Program-made: the position numbers and the translations under genes | Part shown: positions 50,994 to 61,489 of the stretch, one piece after another | Layout: every line of letters begins with the position of its first letter | Position numbering within the stretch: position 1 is the first letter of the stretch | Notes under the pieces: generated by a model | Told to the model about the DNA's origin: nothing | Seen by the model: only the letters and a program-made list of their open reading frames with translations | The model's database searches: none | Assembly: GCA_963733135.1 (NCBI GenBank) | Contig: CAVTBX010000010.1 | Span: forward strand, 272,252-336,251 | Direction of reading: 5' to 3' | Origin: CAVTBX01 sp963733135 | GTDB lineage: Bacteria > Actinomycetota > Thermoleophilia > Gaiellales > Gaiellaceae | Length of the DNA: 64,000 nucleotides

Positions 50994-51056
50994 CGATGCC
51001 ATTGGTTGCATATTCCGTGGTCCGCGCGATCTCCGATGATGCAACCAACGGCATCG
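50994..51056 (-). promoter_or_regulatory. 18-base inverted repeat between GcvT-like and membrane protein genes
   Basis: Arms CGATGCCATTGGTTGCAT (50994-51011) and its complement (51039-51056) match at 17 of 18 positions, around a 27-base loop. The single difference is a G-U pair if the minus strand is transcribed, towards the GcvT-like gene. The rest of the 377-base gap (50,870-51,246) holds no gene that I can see, and no glycine-riboswitch consensus. Confidence 0.5.
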
Positions 51057-51246
51057 CCGAGGGCGGCGATGATTTGGCGCGGGCGTGACTCGGGGCGGGC
51101 GTGACTCGGGCGCGAGCGCGATCGGGGCGCGAGCACGGTGGGCGCTTCAGCCGGCGGCGATGCCTCCCGGCGCTCGACGATTTCGAGACACGCGGCGGGC
51201 ATGATGCTGACAGGCGGCCATGGATGCCGCGAAACGAGGAGCCGAC

Positions 51247-51696
51247 ATGGAACGCGCAGTCACGTCGGGCGATACGACCATCCAGCCACCGGCCGCGTCG
51301 CTCAACTACCCGGCCCACATCATCGTCGGCGTCGCGATCGCAGTGATCGCGCCGTTCACCGCCCTGGCCTGGCCGTTCGCGCTCCTGGTCGGCGTGGTCA
51401 TCGGTAAGTCCGAAGCCGCGAAGATGCGCGGCGAGACGTCCGGCACCGCCGAAGGCCTCGTCCGGGTATTGGCCGTGACTGGCGGCGTTCTCGCCATGAT
51501 GTTCTTCGGCGCGATCATCGGTGGACTGATCGCCTTCACCGTCGTCGCGCTGGCGGCGTTCTCGGAACGCGCTGCGGCCTACGCGTCGCCGACGGACCGC
51601 GGCGTCGCCCGGATCCTCCTGTTCGTGGTCCCGGCGATCGCCTGGATCGCACTCGTCGCCCTCGGCGTGAACGTGAACATCCGCATCGGGTCGTAA
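51247..51696 (+). CDS. Small membrane protein, four helices
   Basis: The protein has 149 residues with four predicted transmembrane helices (HIIVGVAIAVIAPFTALA, AVTGGVLAMMFFGAIIGGLI, IAFTVVALAAF, ILLFVVPAIAWIALVALGV). GAGGAG lies just before ATG 51247. I do not recognise the family. Both neighbours run on the other strand, so it is a single-gene unit. Confidence 0.65.
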   Translation: MERAVTSGDTTIQPPAASLNYPAHIIVGVAIAVIAPFTALAWPFALLVGVVIGKSEAAKMRGETSGTAEGLVRVLAVTGGVLAMMFFGAIIGGLIAFTVVALAAFSERAAAYASPTDRGVARILLFVVPAIAWIALVALGVNVNIRIGS

Positions 51697-51729
51697 GGCG
51701 CTTACCCGGTCCTGCCCGGACCCGGATCG

Positions 51730-53175
51730 TCAGCCGGCGGGCGTCGCCAGCTCCTCCGCCGTCGCCTGGGCGCAGCGCAGGATGGCCTCGACGGACAGGT
51801 CGGCGTCGGCCTCGGTCGTGCTCCAGTTCGAGACGGAGATCCGCATCGCGGCCATCCCGTGCCACGTCGTCCCGCCGAGCCAGCACGTGCCGTCGGCCTG
51901 GACCGCGGCGATGACGCGCCCGGGTGAACGCGTCGGCATCGCCGCCCGCGCGAGCCCGGCGGCTCGAACCGGACCAGGACCTGGTTGAGGACGACGTCGT
52001 TGAGGATCGTCACGCCCTCGGCGCCTCGCGAGGCCGTCGGCCATCCGGCGGGCGATCGCGCAGCAGCCGCTCGAGCATCTCCGCCAGCCCGTCGCGACCG
52101 AGCGACCGCAGCGCCGCGTAGACGGCGAACCCGCGCGCCCGCCGCGACGACTCGGGGACCCAGTTGTACGGATCGCGCTCGCCGCCGGCGGTCTCGACGT
52201 AGTACGCCGCGCCCAGCGTCATCGCCGCGTGATGCGCGGCCGCGTCGCGGCACGATGACGATCCCCGAGTCGTACGGCACGTTGAGCCACTTGTGGGCGT
52301 CGGTCGTCCAGGAGTCGGCGCCGGTCGAGCCCCGGCGATCCGGTCGCGCAGCCCGGGCGCGGCGGCCGCCCACAGCCCGAATGCCCCGTCGACGTGCAGC
52401 CAGGCGTTCGGACGCTCCGCGACGGCGGCCGCGATCTCCGGCGAGCGGGTCGAAGGCGCCGGTGTTCACGTTGCCGGCCTGGGCGCACACGATCGTCGGG
52501 CCGTCGAGATCCGGCCAGCGTCTCGCGCAGGGCGTCCGGCGCGCATCCGGCCCTGGCCGTCGGCGGCGACGCGGTGCACCCGCCCACGCCCGAGGCCGAG
52601 CATCTGGAGCGAGACGAAGATCGTGACGTGGGACTCGTCGCCGACGACGACGTCGATCGGTGGCGCGCCGGTCAGCCCGTCCTCCTCGACGTTCCAGCCG
52701 ACCCGCTCCAGGACCCGATGCCGCGCCGCCGCGATCGCCGTGAAGTTCGCCATCGTGGCGCCGGTCGTGAACCCGACGCTCGAGCCCGCCGGCAGCCCGA
52801 AGAGGTCGACGAGCCAGGCCGCCGCGACCTCCTCGACGACGGACGCGGCCGGCGACAGCGCGTACAGGCCCGGCGTTCTGGTCCCAGGCGCTCGTCAGCC
52901 AGTCGGCCGCCAGCGCCGCCGGCACGCCGCCGCCGACGACGAACCCGAAGAAGCGCGGGCCCGGCCGAGCCGACGAGGCCGGGCTCGGCGTCGCGGCGAG
53001 CGCCTCGATGACCGCCGCCGGGTCCTCGCCGCGCTCCGGGCAGCGGGCCCGCCGAGGGCGGCACGCAACGCCGCGAGGTCGACCGGCGGCCAGACGCTCC
53101 GGTCCGGCAGTCGCTCGAGGAAGTCGGCCGCGAGATCGGCGGTTCGGCGCGAGGAGCGTCGCCTCGATCGCTCAT
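51730..53175 (-). CDS. Group II PLP-dependent amino acid decarboxylase, many frameshifts
   Basis: The protein has about 475 residues. It belongs to the aromatic-L-amino-acid / glutamate decarboxylase group. Blocks include RTADLAADFLERLPDRSVWPP near the start, ARPGPRFFGF, GFTTGATMANFTAIAAARHR, VVGDESHVTIFVSLQMLGLG, and the PLP lysine in TTDAHKWLNVPYDSGIVIV. The C-terminal block is MRISVSNWSTTEADAD. Each block sits in a different frame, with shifts about every 100 bases. The start ATG 53175 and stop 51730 are clear. The substrate is unknown; aromatic amino acids are likeliest. Confidence 0.8.
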
Positions 53176-53298
53176 CGGCGGCAGGGTACGCCGGCTCGGC
53201 CGCATCGGGTGGAACGTCCGGCGCCCGTGGCCGCACCTCGGGTACAGTGGCGCCTGCACCAGACCTACGCAGCTGGATAACGCGAGGGAGGCATCGGG

Positions 53299-54925
53299 TT
53301 GGCCCAGCGCTACGACGCGATCGTCATCGGCGGCGGCCACAACGGCCTGATCAGCGCCGCGTATCTCGCCCGCGCCGGGATGAAGACGCTCGTCCTCGAG
53401 CGGCGCCACGTCCTCGGCGGCGCGGCGGTCACCGAGGAGCTCTTCCCGGGCTTCCGGTTCTCGGTCTTCTCGTACGTCGTGTCGCTGCTCCGCCCCGAGA
53501 TCATCCGCGAGCTCGAGCTGCCGCGGCACGGCCTCGACATCCTGCCGCTCGACGGCACGTTCACCCCGCTCCGAGCCGGCCGGGCGGCCGCCGCCGGCGA
53601 CTACCTGTGGCGGGTCAACGACCACGGCCGGACGATCCGCGAGCTCCGCCGCTGGTCGAAGACGCGACGCCGAGGCGTACGAGGAATACGGCCAGCTGAT
53701 GGTCGAGATGGCCCGCTTCATCAAGCCGATCCTCGCGATCACGCCGCCCGACCCGACGTCGCTCGACCCGCGGCCGCTGCTGCCGCTGGCCGGCCTCGCC
53801 CGGACCTTCCAGCCGCTGCCGCGAGCGCCAGCAGGCCGTCTTCGTCCAGCTCATGACGATGAGCGCGTCCGACTTCCTCGACCAGTGGTTCGAGACGGAT
53901 CCGCTCAAGGCGACGATGTCCGCGTCCGGGATCATCGGCACGTACCAGGGCGTCCGGTCGCCGGGCACCGCGTACGTCCTGCTCCACCACTACATGGGCG
54001 AGATCGACGGCGCCTTCCGCGCGTGGGGCATCCCGAAGGGCGGCACCGGCGGCGTCATCGAACGCGATCGCCACCGCCGCGCGAGCGCTCGGGCGCCGAG
54101 ATCCGGCACGGAGGCACCGGTCGCCCGGATCATCGTCAGGGACGGCCGCGCGATCGGCGTCGTCCTCGAGAACGGCGAGGAGATCGAGGCCGACGCGCGT
54201 CCTAGCTCGCGTCGACGCCCGCCGGACGTTCCTCGACCTGGTCGAGCCCGGCACGCTCGACCCGGAGTTCGAGGCGGAGGTCCGCCGGTTCAAGTTCCGC
54301 GGCTCGTCGGGCAAGGTCAACATGGCCGTCGACCGGCTGCCGGACTTCACCTGCCTGCCCGGGCGAGGGCGAGCATCTCCGCGGCGCGATCTCGTTCTCG
54401 CCGCTCGATCGACGACATGGAGCGCGCCTACGACGACGCGAAGTACGGCCACTTCAGCCGACGAAGCCGTACATCGACATGATCATCCCGACCCTCGTCG
54501 ACCCGTCGATGGCGCCGCCCGGCAAGCACGTCATCAGCTGCTTCGTCCAGTACGCGCCGTACAAGCTCGCGCCGGAGCTCGGGACGTGGGACGACCAGCG
54601 CGAGGCGTTCGGCGACGCCGTCGTCGACCGGATCGCCGAGTTCGCCCCGGACATCCGGGACAGCATCCTGCACCGCAACGTCCAGACGCCGCTCGACATC
54701 GAGCGGACGACGGGCCTGACCGAGGGCAACATCTTCCAGGGCGAGCTCTCGCTCGAGCAGCTGTTCTTCAACCGACCGGTGCCCGGCTACGCGCGCTTCC
54801 GGACGCCGATCCGCGACCTCTGGCTGTGCGGCTCGTCGACCCACCCGGGCGGCGGGATCATGGGCGCCAACGGCCGGATCGCCGCGATGGAGGTCCTGCG
54901 GGCCCGCGGCCGGAAGGCCGCCTGA
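53299..54925 (+). CDS. FAD-dependent oxidoreductase, phytoene-desaturase-like (copy 1), frameshifted
   Basis: The product has about 540 residues. It opens RYDAIVIGGGHNGLISAAYLARAGMKTLVLERR (dinucleotide-binding motif), continues GGAAVTEELFPGFRFS, and ends with the family C-terminus LFFNRPVPGYARFRTPI then LWLCGSSTHPGGGIMGANG. This is COG1233, the carotenoid-desaturase-like group, whose members also act on other lipids and amino acids. GGGAGG precedes TTG 53299. Shifts lie near 53,660, 53,820, 54,065, 54,205, 54,360 and 54,465. The next gene is a paralogue starting four bases later. Confidence 0.82.
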
Positions 54926-54928
54926 CCG

Positions 54929-56559
54929 ATGGCGAACGCAGGTACGACGCCGTCGTCATCGGCGGCGGCCACAACGGCCTGGTCACGGCGGCGTACCTCG
55001 CGAAGGCCGGGCAGCGGACGCTCGTCCTGGAGCGGCGCGAGCGCGTCGGCGGCGCGGCCGAGACGTCGCGAGCTCGCGCGGAGTCCGGGTGCCGCGGCTC
55101 GCCCACACGGTCGGCCGGCTGCGGCCGTCGGTCGCGCGCGACCTCGACCTGCGTGCGCACGGGCTCGCGCTGGTCGCGCCGGACGTCCGCGTCTTCGCGC
55201 CCGCGCCCGATGGCCGGGCCGTCACCCTGTGGGCGGATCAGGCGCGGACGGTCGACGGCCTCCGCGCGCTGGTCGGCGCACGACGCCGACGCGTACCCGG
55301 ACTTCGATCGGCTGGTCCGCTCGCTCGGGCGGTTCCTCGGCGAGCTCGCCGGCCAGACGCCGCCCGACATCAAGTCGCCCGGCCTCGGCGACGCGCTCGC
55401 CGGGCTGCAAGCTCGGGCGGACGTTCCGGGGCCTCGGCCGAGCGGATGCGCGCACGATCCTGCGGGTCCTGCCGATGGCCGTCGCCGACTTCGTCGCGGA
55501 GGCGTTCGAGACGCGACGCCGTGCAGGCGGCGATCGCCTGGCGCGGCGTCCAGTACTGCTCGCGTCGGGCCGTGGTCGGCCGGGCACGACCGCGATCCTG
55601 CTCGGCGACTCGCGCCGGCAACGACGGCGGCGCGGCCGGCCAGACGGTCTTCGCGATGGGCGGGCCGGGCGCGGTCGCCGAGGCGCTCGCCGCGGCGGCG
55701 CGGGCGGCCGGCGTGGAGATCCGCACCGGCGCCGACGTCGCGCACATCACGTCGCGCGACGGCCGGGCGACCGGCGTCGTGCTCGCGGGCGGCGAGGAGA
55801 TCGCGGCCGCGGCGGTCGTCTCGGGCCTCGACCCGAAGGCGACGCTGACGCGCCTCGTGCGATCCCGGTCGCGCTCGGGCCGTCGACTGCTGCTGGCGCG
55901 CCGGCAACATCCGGACGCCGGGCGTCGTGTCGCCAAGGTCAACCTCGCCCTCGACGGCGCTGCCGCGTGTTCACGGCCGCCGGCGGGCGACGACGAGACG
56001 CTGCTCCGCGGCCGGATCGTCGTCGCGCCGGGCATCGACGCGATCGAGCGCGCCTACGACGCCTCGAAGTACGGCCGGGTGTCCGACGCAGCCGATGCTC
56101 GAGGCGACGATCCCGTCGCTCGTCGATCCGTCGCTCGTCGACGGGCGCGGCGGCCGGCACCCACGTCATGAGCGTCATCGTCCAGTACACGCCGTACGCG
56201 CTCCGCGGGACGGCTCACTGGGGAGACGCGCAGCGAGAGGCGTTCGGCGACGCGGTCGTCGCGGCGCTCGAGGCCGTCGCGCCGGGCATCGGCGAGCTCG
56301 TCACGCGAGCGCCAGGTCCTGACGCCGCTCGACCTCGAGCGCGACTACGGGCTGACCGGCGGCCATCCGCTCCACGGCGAGCCCGGGCTCGACCAGTTCT
56401 TCCTCTGGCGGCCGCTCCTCGGCCACGCCCGCTACCGGCTGCGCGCTCGACGGCCTGTACCTCGCCGGCTCCGGCGCGCATCCGGGCGGTGGCGTGACCG
56501 GCCAGCCCGGCCAGAACGCGGCCCGCGAGATCCTCGCCGACCTCAAGCGCCGACGGTAG
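54929..56559 (+). CDS. FAD-dependent oxidoreductase, phytoene-desaturase-like (copy 2), frameshifted
   Basis: The product has about 540 residues, paralogous to the gene before it. It reads RYDAVVIGGGHNGLVTAAYLAKAG, then RVPRLAHTVGRLRPS, GGPGAVAEALAAAARAAGVEIRTGADV, and ends LYLAGSGAHPGGGVTGQPGQNAA. The ATG at 54929 is out of frame with this by one missing base (near 54,933). Shifts occur about every 100-150 bases to 56,445. Tandem COG1233 pairs often act in series on one substrate. No carotenoid synthesis gene is present nearby, so the substrate is open. Confidence 0.82.
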
Positions 56560-56628
56560 CGGCTGGCCCTCGCCTTCGCTCGCTAGGCACCTGGCGCCGG
56601 GAGACCCGTCGACTGAGGCGTCCGTCGC

Positions 56629-56666
56629 GCAAACGATTGCACTCACTCGATTTCAAGGTGTAGTCT
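56629..56666 (+). promoter_or_regulatory. Promoter with LacI-type operator ahead of the arabinose operon
   Basis: GCAAACGATTGC (56629-56640) is a near-palindrome around CG, the LacI/GalR-family operator pattern. It overlaps a -35-like TTGCAC (56637-56642), which is 18 bases from a -10-like TAGTCT (56661-56666). This predicts repression by a LacI-family regulator encoded outside the window. Confidence 0.55.
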
Positions 56667-56746
56667 AGCCGACGCTCCGGGCAGACGGCGCAGTCATCTG
56701 GTGCCGCACTGGCCCGGTCGGTTCGTCAAGAGAGGAGGAGCTCGGG

Positions 56747-58111
56747 ATGAGGACCGGTCTCAGGTTGCCCGCCCTCGCGATCGCTGGAGTCCTGCTGGTC
56801 GCCGCCTGTACACCAAGCGCCGCCACCGAGCGCCCCAGGGCGCCTCTCGCCCGCGGCCCCGTCCGCGGCCCCGTCGGCGCGTCGGGTGCGCCGTCCGCGC
56901 CGGCCGGCGCTATCCCCGAGCAGGGCGTCGACGACGGCACGACCATCACGATGTGGAGCCGCGCCGCGACGGAGACGCGCGTCCAGTCGCTGGTCGATGC
57001 CTACAACGCGACGCACCAGAACCAGGTCGAGCTGCGCCTCGTTCCGACGGACGAGTACGTCGGGGTCGTGGGCAACGCCGCGACCGCCAACGAGCTGCCG
57101 GACCTGTTCTCGGCCGACGTCGTGTTCATGCCGAACTGGACGTCCCAGGGCCTGTTCATGGACATCACCGACCGCATCGACGCGACTGCCGGGCATCGAC
57201 AACGTCGGCCAGGCGCACATCGTCGCGTCGACGCTGGGAAGGCAAGAAGTACGGCCTGCCCTTCATCATCGACCTGTCGGTGTGGATGTACAACAAGGAG
57301 CTGTTCGCGGCAGGCCGGGCTCGATCCCGAAGCTGCCGCCGACGACACTCGCCGAGTTCGCCGACGCCGCTCGCGCGGTCCAGGCGCTCAACATCGCGGG
57401 CATCTACGGCACCTACTTCGGCGGGAACTGCGGCGGCTGCAACGTCTTCACGTGGTGGCCGATCATCTGGGCCGAGGGTGGCGACGTCATGAACGCGGAG
57501 GGCACCGAGGCCACGCTCAACACCGACACGGCCAAGGAGATCTATCGGACCTTCGGCGCTCTGTGGGACGAGGGCGTCATCAACCCGGAATCCATCCAGG
57601 AAGCCGGCCCCACCTGGACCCAACCGTTCCCCGCGGGCAAGGTCGGCATCATGCCGATGCCGGCCAGCCTCCAGGAGAGCGAGGGCATGCCGCTCGACAA
57701 CCTCGGTGTGACCGCCATCGCCGGTACGACCAGCGGTGAGTCCACGTTCGTCGGTGGCGACAGCATCGGGCTTTCCAAGGACAGCAAGAACCCCGAGCAG
57801 GCCTGGAACTTCATCACCTGGATGCTCGGTGACTACAACCAGGTCGAGGTCGTGGCGAAGGCAGGCAACGTCGTCGCACGGACCGACCTCGCCGACAACC
57901 AGTACAGCTCAGCCGATCCGCGGCTGGTCCTCTTCAACGAGGTGGCGGGGGTCGGCAAGACGCCGTTCGCCCTCCACTTCAATGCCGCGTACAACGACCC
58001 GCAGAGCCCGTGGATCCAGCTGTTCCGAGCGGCCGTCTTCGAGGACGCCGACGATGCGAGCGATCGACAGCTGCAACTCGCAGCATCACATCGGTCCTTC
58101 AGGGCAACTAG
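56747..58111 (+). CDS. Sugar ABC transporter substrate-binding lipoprotein, frameshifts
   Basis: The protein has about 450 residues of solute-binding family 1. The lipoprotein signal is LALAIAGVLLVAAC-like (LPALAIAGVLLVAAC here). Mature sequence includes TITMWSRAATETRVQSLVDAYN, LPDLFSADVVFMPNW, KKYGLPFIIDLSVWMYNKELF and WNFITWMLGDYNQ. AGAGGAGGAG precedes ATG 56747. Shifts lie near 57,190, 57,240, 57,315, 58,052 and 58,082. With the last two corrected the end is IDSCNSQITSVLQGN and TAG 58109-58111. The neighbours argue for arabinose or arabino-oligosaccharide. Confidence 0.85.
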
Positions 58112-58141
58112 CAGGGTCGCCACCCCAGAGCCGACGTGAAC

Positions 58142-58178
58142 GACACGGTGCGGGCGCTCGTCGGGCCCGCACCGTGTC
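58142..58178 (+). terminator. Strong hairpin between binding-protein and permease genes
   Basis: Perfect 14-base arms, GACACGGTGCGGGC and its complement, flank a nine-base loop. It lies 30 bases after the binding-protein stop and 36 before the permease start. Hairpins in this place commonly stabilise the binding-protein mRNA or end part of the transcripts, so that binding protein outnumbers permease. No U-run follows, so it is not a full stop. Confidence 0.6.
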
Positions 58179-58214
58179 ACCATCTTCTCGAGTGACCGAG
58201 GACCACGCACAGCC

Positions 58215-59148
58215 ATGAGCGTCACATCGCGCCTCGCCGCCCGAAGGCCGACCGTCCGGACCAGCGCCTGGGGTCGCCGACGCCGACTCGCCGGCATCGC
58301 GTACGCGCTGCCGACGCTGGTGTTCGTGGTCGTGTTCTTCATCTGGCCGCTGCTGCTGGTTGGCCAGATGTCGGCGAGCGACTGGAAGCTGCTGGGTGGC
58401 GACAAGGGGCATCAACTTCCCGCAGAACTACGGGGCGCTCAACAACAACCCCCTGTTCTGGCCGGCCGTCGAGTTCACGATCCGTTACACGGTCATCGTG
58501 ACCGTCCTGCTCATCGGCCTGGGACTCGGCCTCGCCCTGCTGGTGCAGGAGTCGAGCCGGTGGGTCGGGATGCTGCGCACGGTGTTCCTCATCCCGCTGG
58601 CGGTCGGCCTCGCGGCCGCGTCGCTGCTGTTCTGGGGCTTCTACTCGGACAGCATCGGGCCCGTGAACCCGCTCCTCCAGAGCGTCGGGCTGATCGACGA
58701 CCCGATCCTGTTCTTCGCTACCCACACGAACGCCTTCCTATCGACGGTCTTCATGATCGTCTGGAAGTTCGTCGGTCTCTACATGCTCATCCTGCTCGTC
58801 GGCTGCAGGCCATCCCTTCGGAGCTGTACGAGGCCGCGTCGATCGACGGCGGCGGTCGGATGGCAGATCTTCCGGCACATCACGCTGCCGCTGCTGCGCC
58901 CGTCACTCGCGCTGGCACTGATCCTCTGCGTGACCGGGTCGCTGCTGGCGTTCGACCACTTCTATCTCCTCACCAAGGGCGGCCCGGACAACTCCACGGT
59001 CACCATCGTGCAGCTCATCTATCAGCAGGCCTTCGTGCGCCAGAACCTTGGCACCGCCGCCGCCCTCTCGCTGGTCCTGCTGGGCGCGCTCCTGATCCTC
59101 AACCTCATCTGGTTCCGGCTGCTTCGACGCGGGACGGCGGTGGCATGA
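58215..59148 (+). CDS. Sugar ABC transporter permease (MalF-type), frameshifts
   Basis: The protein has about 310 residues and six helices. It starts RLAGIAYALPTLVFVVVFFIW, a typical first helix. The ATPase-contact EAA loop reads IPSELYEAASIDGGG ... FRHITLPLL when frames are joined near 58,803 and 58,867. Another shift lies near 58,406. FDHFYLLTKGGPDNST is a family hallmark before the last helices. The stop overlaps the next start as ATGA. No ATPase gene is visible in the operon. Confidence 0.87.
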
Positions 59149-59982
59149 ACGAGCGGATGAACGCTGCCGTCCATGTTCGCCCGGACGCCCTACTACGTGC
59201 TGACCGGTGGCCTTGTCATCATCTTCCTGTTCCCGATCGCCTGGGCCACGATCGCATCGTTCAGCGCGCAGGCCGGCTCGGCTCAGACCTTCGGCTACGG
59301 CCTTGGCAACTACCAGCGGCTGTTCGACTTCCAGGAAGGCCTGCCCAGGTACTTCACGAACAGCGTCATCATCTCGGCGCTGACGGTGTTCTTCACGGTG
59401 ACCGTCTCGACGCTCGGCGGCTATTCGTTCGCCCGCTTCGAGTTCCCGGGCAAGAACATCCTGTTCCTGCTCACGCTGGCCATCCTGATGGTCCCGGGCG
59501 CGACCCTGCTGATCCCGCTGTACGTGCTGCTGCGCCAGCTGAACCTCGATAACACGTTGCTCGGCCTGAGCCTGGTCCTGGCGGTGTACCAGCTGCCGTT
59601 CGCTACCTTCATGATGCGGATCTCGTTCGAAGCCGTGCCCCGCGAGCTCGAGGAATCGGCACTGGTCGACGGCGCCAACTCGTTCGATGTGCTGCGCAGC
59701 ATCATGCTTCCGGCGGTCATCCCCGGCCTCATCACGGTCGTGCTCTTCGCGTTCCTCGCCTCCTGGAACGACTTCTTTGCGCCACTGATCCTCATCAGCG
59801 ACCCGAGCCAGTCGCCGCTGCCGCTGGCGATCGCCGTCCTGCGCCAGCAGACGATGGGCGTCATCGATTACGGCGCCACCGAGGCGGGCGTCGTGGTCAT
59901 GACGGTGCCCTGCATCATCTTGTTCGTCCTGCTCCAGCGCTACTACATGCGCGGCTTCATGTCCGGGGCTGTGAAGGGATGA
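59145..59982 (+). CDS. Sugar ABC transporter permease (MalG-type), one early frameshift
   Basis: The protein has about 275 residues. YYVLTGGLVIIFLFPIAWAT opens it, then GYSFARFEFPGKNILF, and the EAA loop ELEESALVDGANSFDVLRS ... MLPAVIPGL. ATG 59145 overlaps the previous stop (ATGA) and begins MNERMNA. The readable frame starts only at ATG 59173, so one base is probably wrong near 59,170. The stop overlaps the araA start by four bases. Confidence 0.88.
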
Positions 59983-61487
59983 GCCGCGCACTGCGCGAGC
60001 TGGAGGCGTGGTTCGTGACTGGCAGCCAGGACCTGTACGGCGACGACGTGCTCCAGAAGGTCGATGAGAACGCCCGGCACATCGCTGCCTGTCTCGACGA
60101 GTCCTCCGACGTCCCGGTGAGGGTCGTCGCGAAGACCGTCGTCAGCACGCCGGAGGGCATCAGCGGCGTCCTCCAGGAGGCCGACTCGGCTGCCCAGTGC
60201 GTCGGTGTCATCACCTGGATGCACACGTTCTCGCCGGCAAAGATGTGGATCGGCGGGCTGGCCGATCTGCGCAAGCCGCTCGTCCATCTCCACACGCAGT
60301 ACAACCGCGATCTCCCGTGGGCCGAGATCGACATGGACTTCATGAACCTCCATCAGGCTGCGCACGGCGATCGCGAGTTCGCGTTCATCCAGACGCGGTT
60401 GCGGCGCGGCCGGAAGACGGTGGTCGGGCACTGGCAGGACCCCGCCGTGACGTCCCGACTCGGTTGGTGGGCACGGGCGGCGGCGGGATGGCACGAGGCC
60501 AGACGACTGAAGATCGCCCGGTTCGGCGACAACATGCGCCAGGTCGCCGTGACCGAGGGCGACAAGGTCGAGGCCCAGCTCCGGCTCGGTTTCTCCGTCA
60601 ACGGCTACGGCGTCAACGACCTCGCCGATCGCGTGTCCGCCGTCCCCGATACCGAGGTCGCGGCGCTCATCGATGCGTACGAGAGTTCCTACGACGTCGT
60701 GCCGGCCCTGCGAGCGGGTGGCGATCGCCACGATGCGTTGCGGACGGCGGCGCGCATCGAGGCCGGCATGCGCTCGTTCCTCGAGGATGGCGGCTTCGGC
60801 GCCCTCACCGACACGTTCGAGGATCTCGGCGCGCTCGAGCAACTGCCGGGCATCGGCGTCCAGCGACTGATGGCGGACGGCTACGGGTTCGGTGCGGAAG
60901 GGGACTGGAAGGCCGCCGCACTCGTCCGCGTCCTCAAGGTCATGGCGACCGGGCTGCCGGGCGGGACGTCGTTCATGGAGGACTACACGTACCACCTGGG
61001 CGACCCGGTACCTGAGGTGCTTGGCGCCCACATGCTCGAGGTCTGCCCCTCGCTGACGCGTGACCGGCCGTCGTGCGAGATCCATCCGCTCGCCATCGGT
61101 GGCCGCTCCGACCCCGTCCGCCTCGTCTTCGATGCCTCGCCCGGCCCGGCCGTCGTGGTCGGCCTCGCGGACCTCGGGGATCGGTTCCGCCTGATCGCCA
61201 GCGAGGTCGACATCGTGCGGGCCGAGGAGCCATTGCCCAAGCTTCCGGTCGCGCGAGCCGTATGGCGACCGCGGCCCACTCTCGCGACGGCCGCCGAAGC
61301 GTGGCTCATGGCGGGCGGCCCGCATCACACGGCCCTGACGACGAGTCTCGGCATGGAACCGCTGGTCGACTTCGCCGACATCGCCGACATCGAGCTCGTG
61401 ACGATCGGTGCTGACACCACGGCGGCAGACTTCAAGCGCGAGCTGCGGTGGAATCAGGCCTACTACTACGTCAACCGCGGTCCGTAG
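59979..61487 (+). CDS. araA: L-arabinose isomerase
   Basis: The protein has 502 residues in an intact frame. It converts L-arabinose to L-ribulose in the cytoplasm. Family features are WFVTGSQDLYG at the start, GVITWMHTFSPAKMWI, LHTQYNRDLPW, and catalytic/metal residues in TSFMEDYTYHL (Glu), LGAHMLEVCPSL (His) and GGPHHTALTTSLG (His). ATG overlaps the permease stop as ATGA. It lies in an operon with an uptake system, GH127 and the 4-epimerase. Ribulokinase (araB) is not in the window. Confidence 0.96.
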   Translation: MSRALRELEAWFVTGSQDLYGDDVLQKVDENARHIAACLDESSDVPVRVVAKTVVSTPEGISGVLQEADSAAQCVGVITWMHTFSPAKMWIGGLADLRKPLVHLHTQYNRDLPWAEIDMDFMNLHQAAHGDREFAFIQTRLRRGRKTVVGHWQDPAVTSRLGWWARAAAGWHEARRLKIARFGDNMRQVAVTEGDKVEAQLRLGFSVNGYGVNDLADRVSAVPDTEVAALIDAYESSYDVVPALRAGGDRHDALRTAARIEAGMRSFLEDGGFGALTDTFEDLGALEQLPGIGVQRLMADGYGFGAEGDWKAAALVRVLKVMATGLPGGTSFMEDYTYHLGDPVPEVLGAHMLEVCPSLTRDRPSCEIHPLAIGGRSDPVRLVFDASPGPAVVVGLADLGDRFRLIASEVDIVRAEEPLPKLPVARAVWRPRPTLATAAEAWLMAGGPHHTALTTSLGMEPLVDFADIADIELVTIGADTTAADFKRELRWNQAYYYVNRGP

Positions 61488-61489
61488 AC

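Noticed and set aside
50870..51246. A glycine riboswitch ahead of the GcvT-like gene
   Set aside because: The conserved aptamer segments are not visible on the minus strand. The inverted repeats have a different layout.
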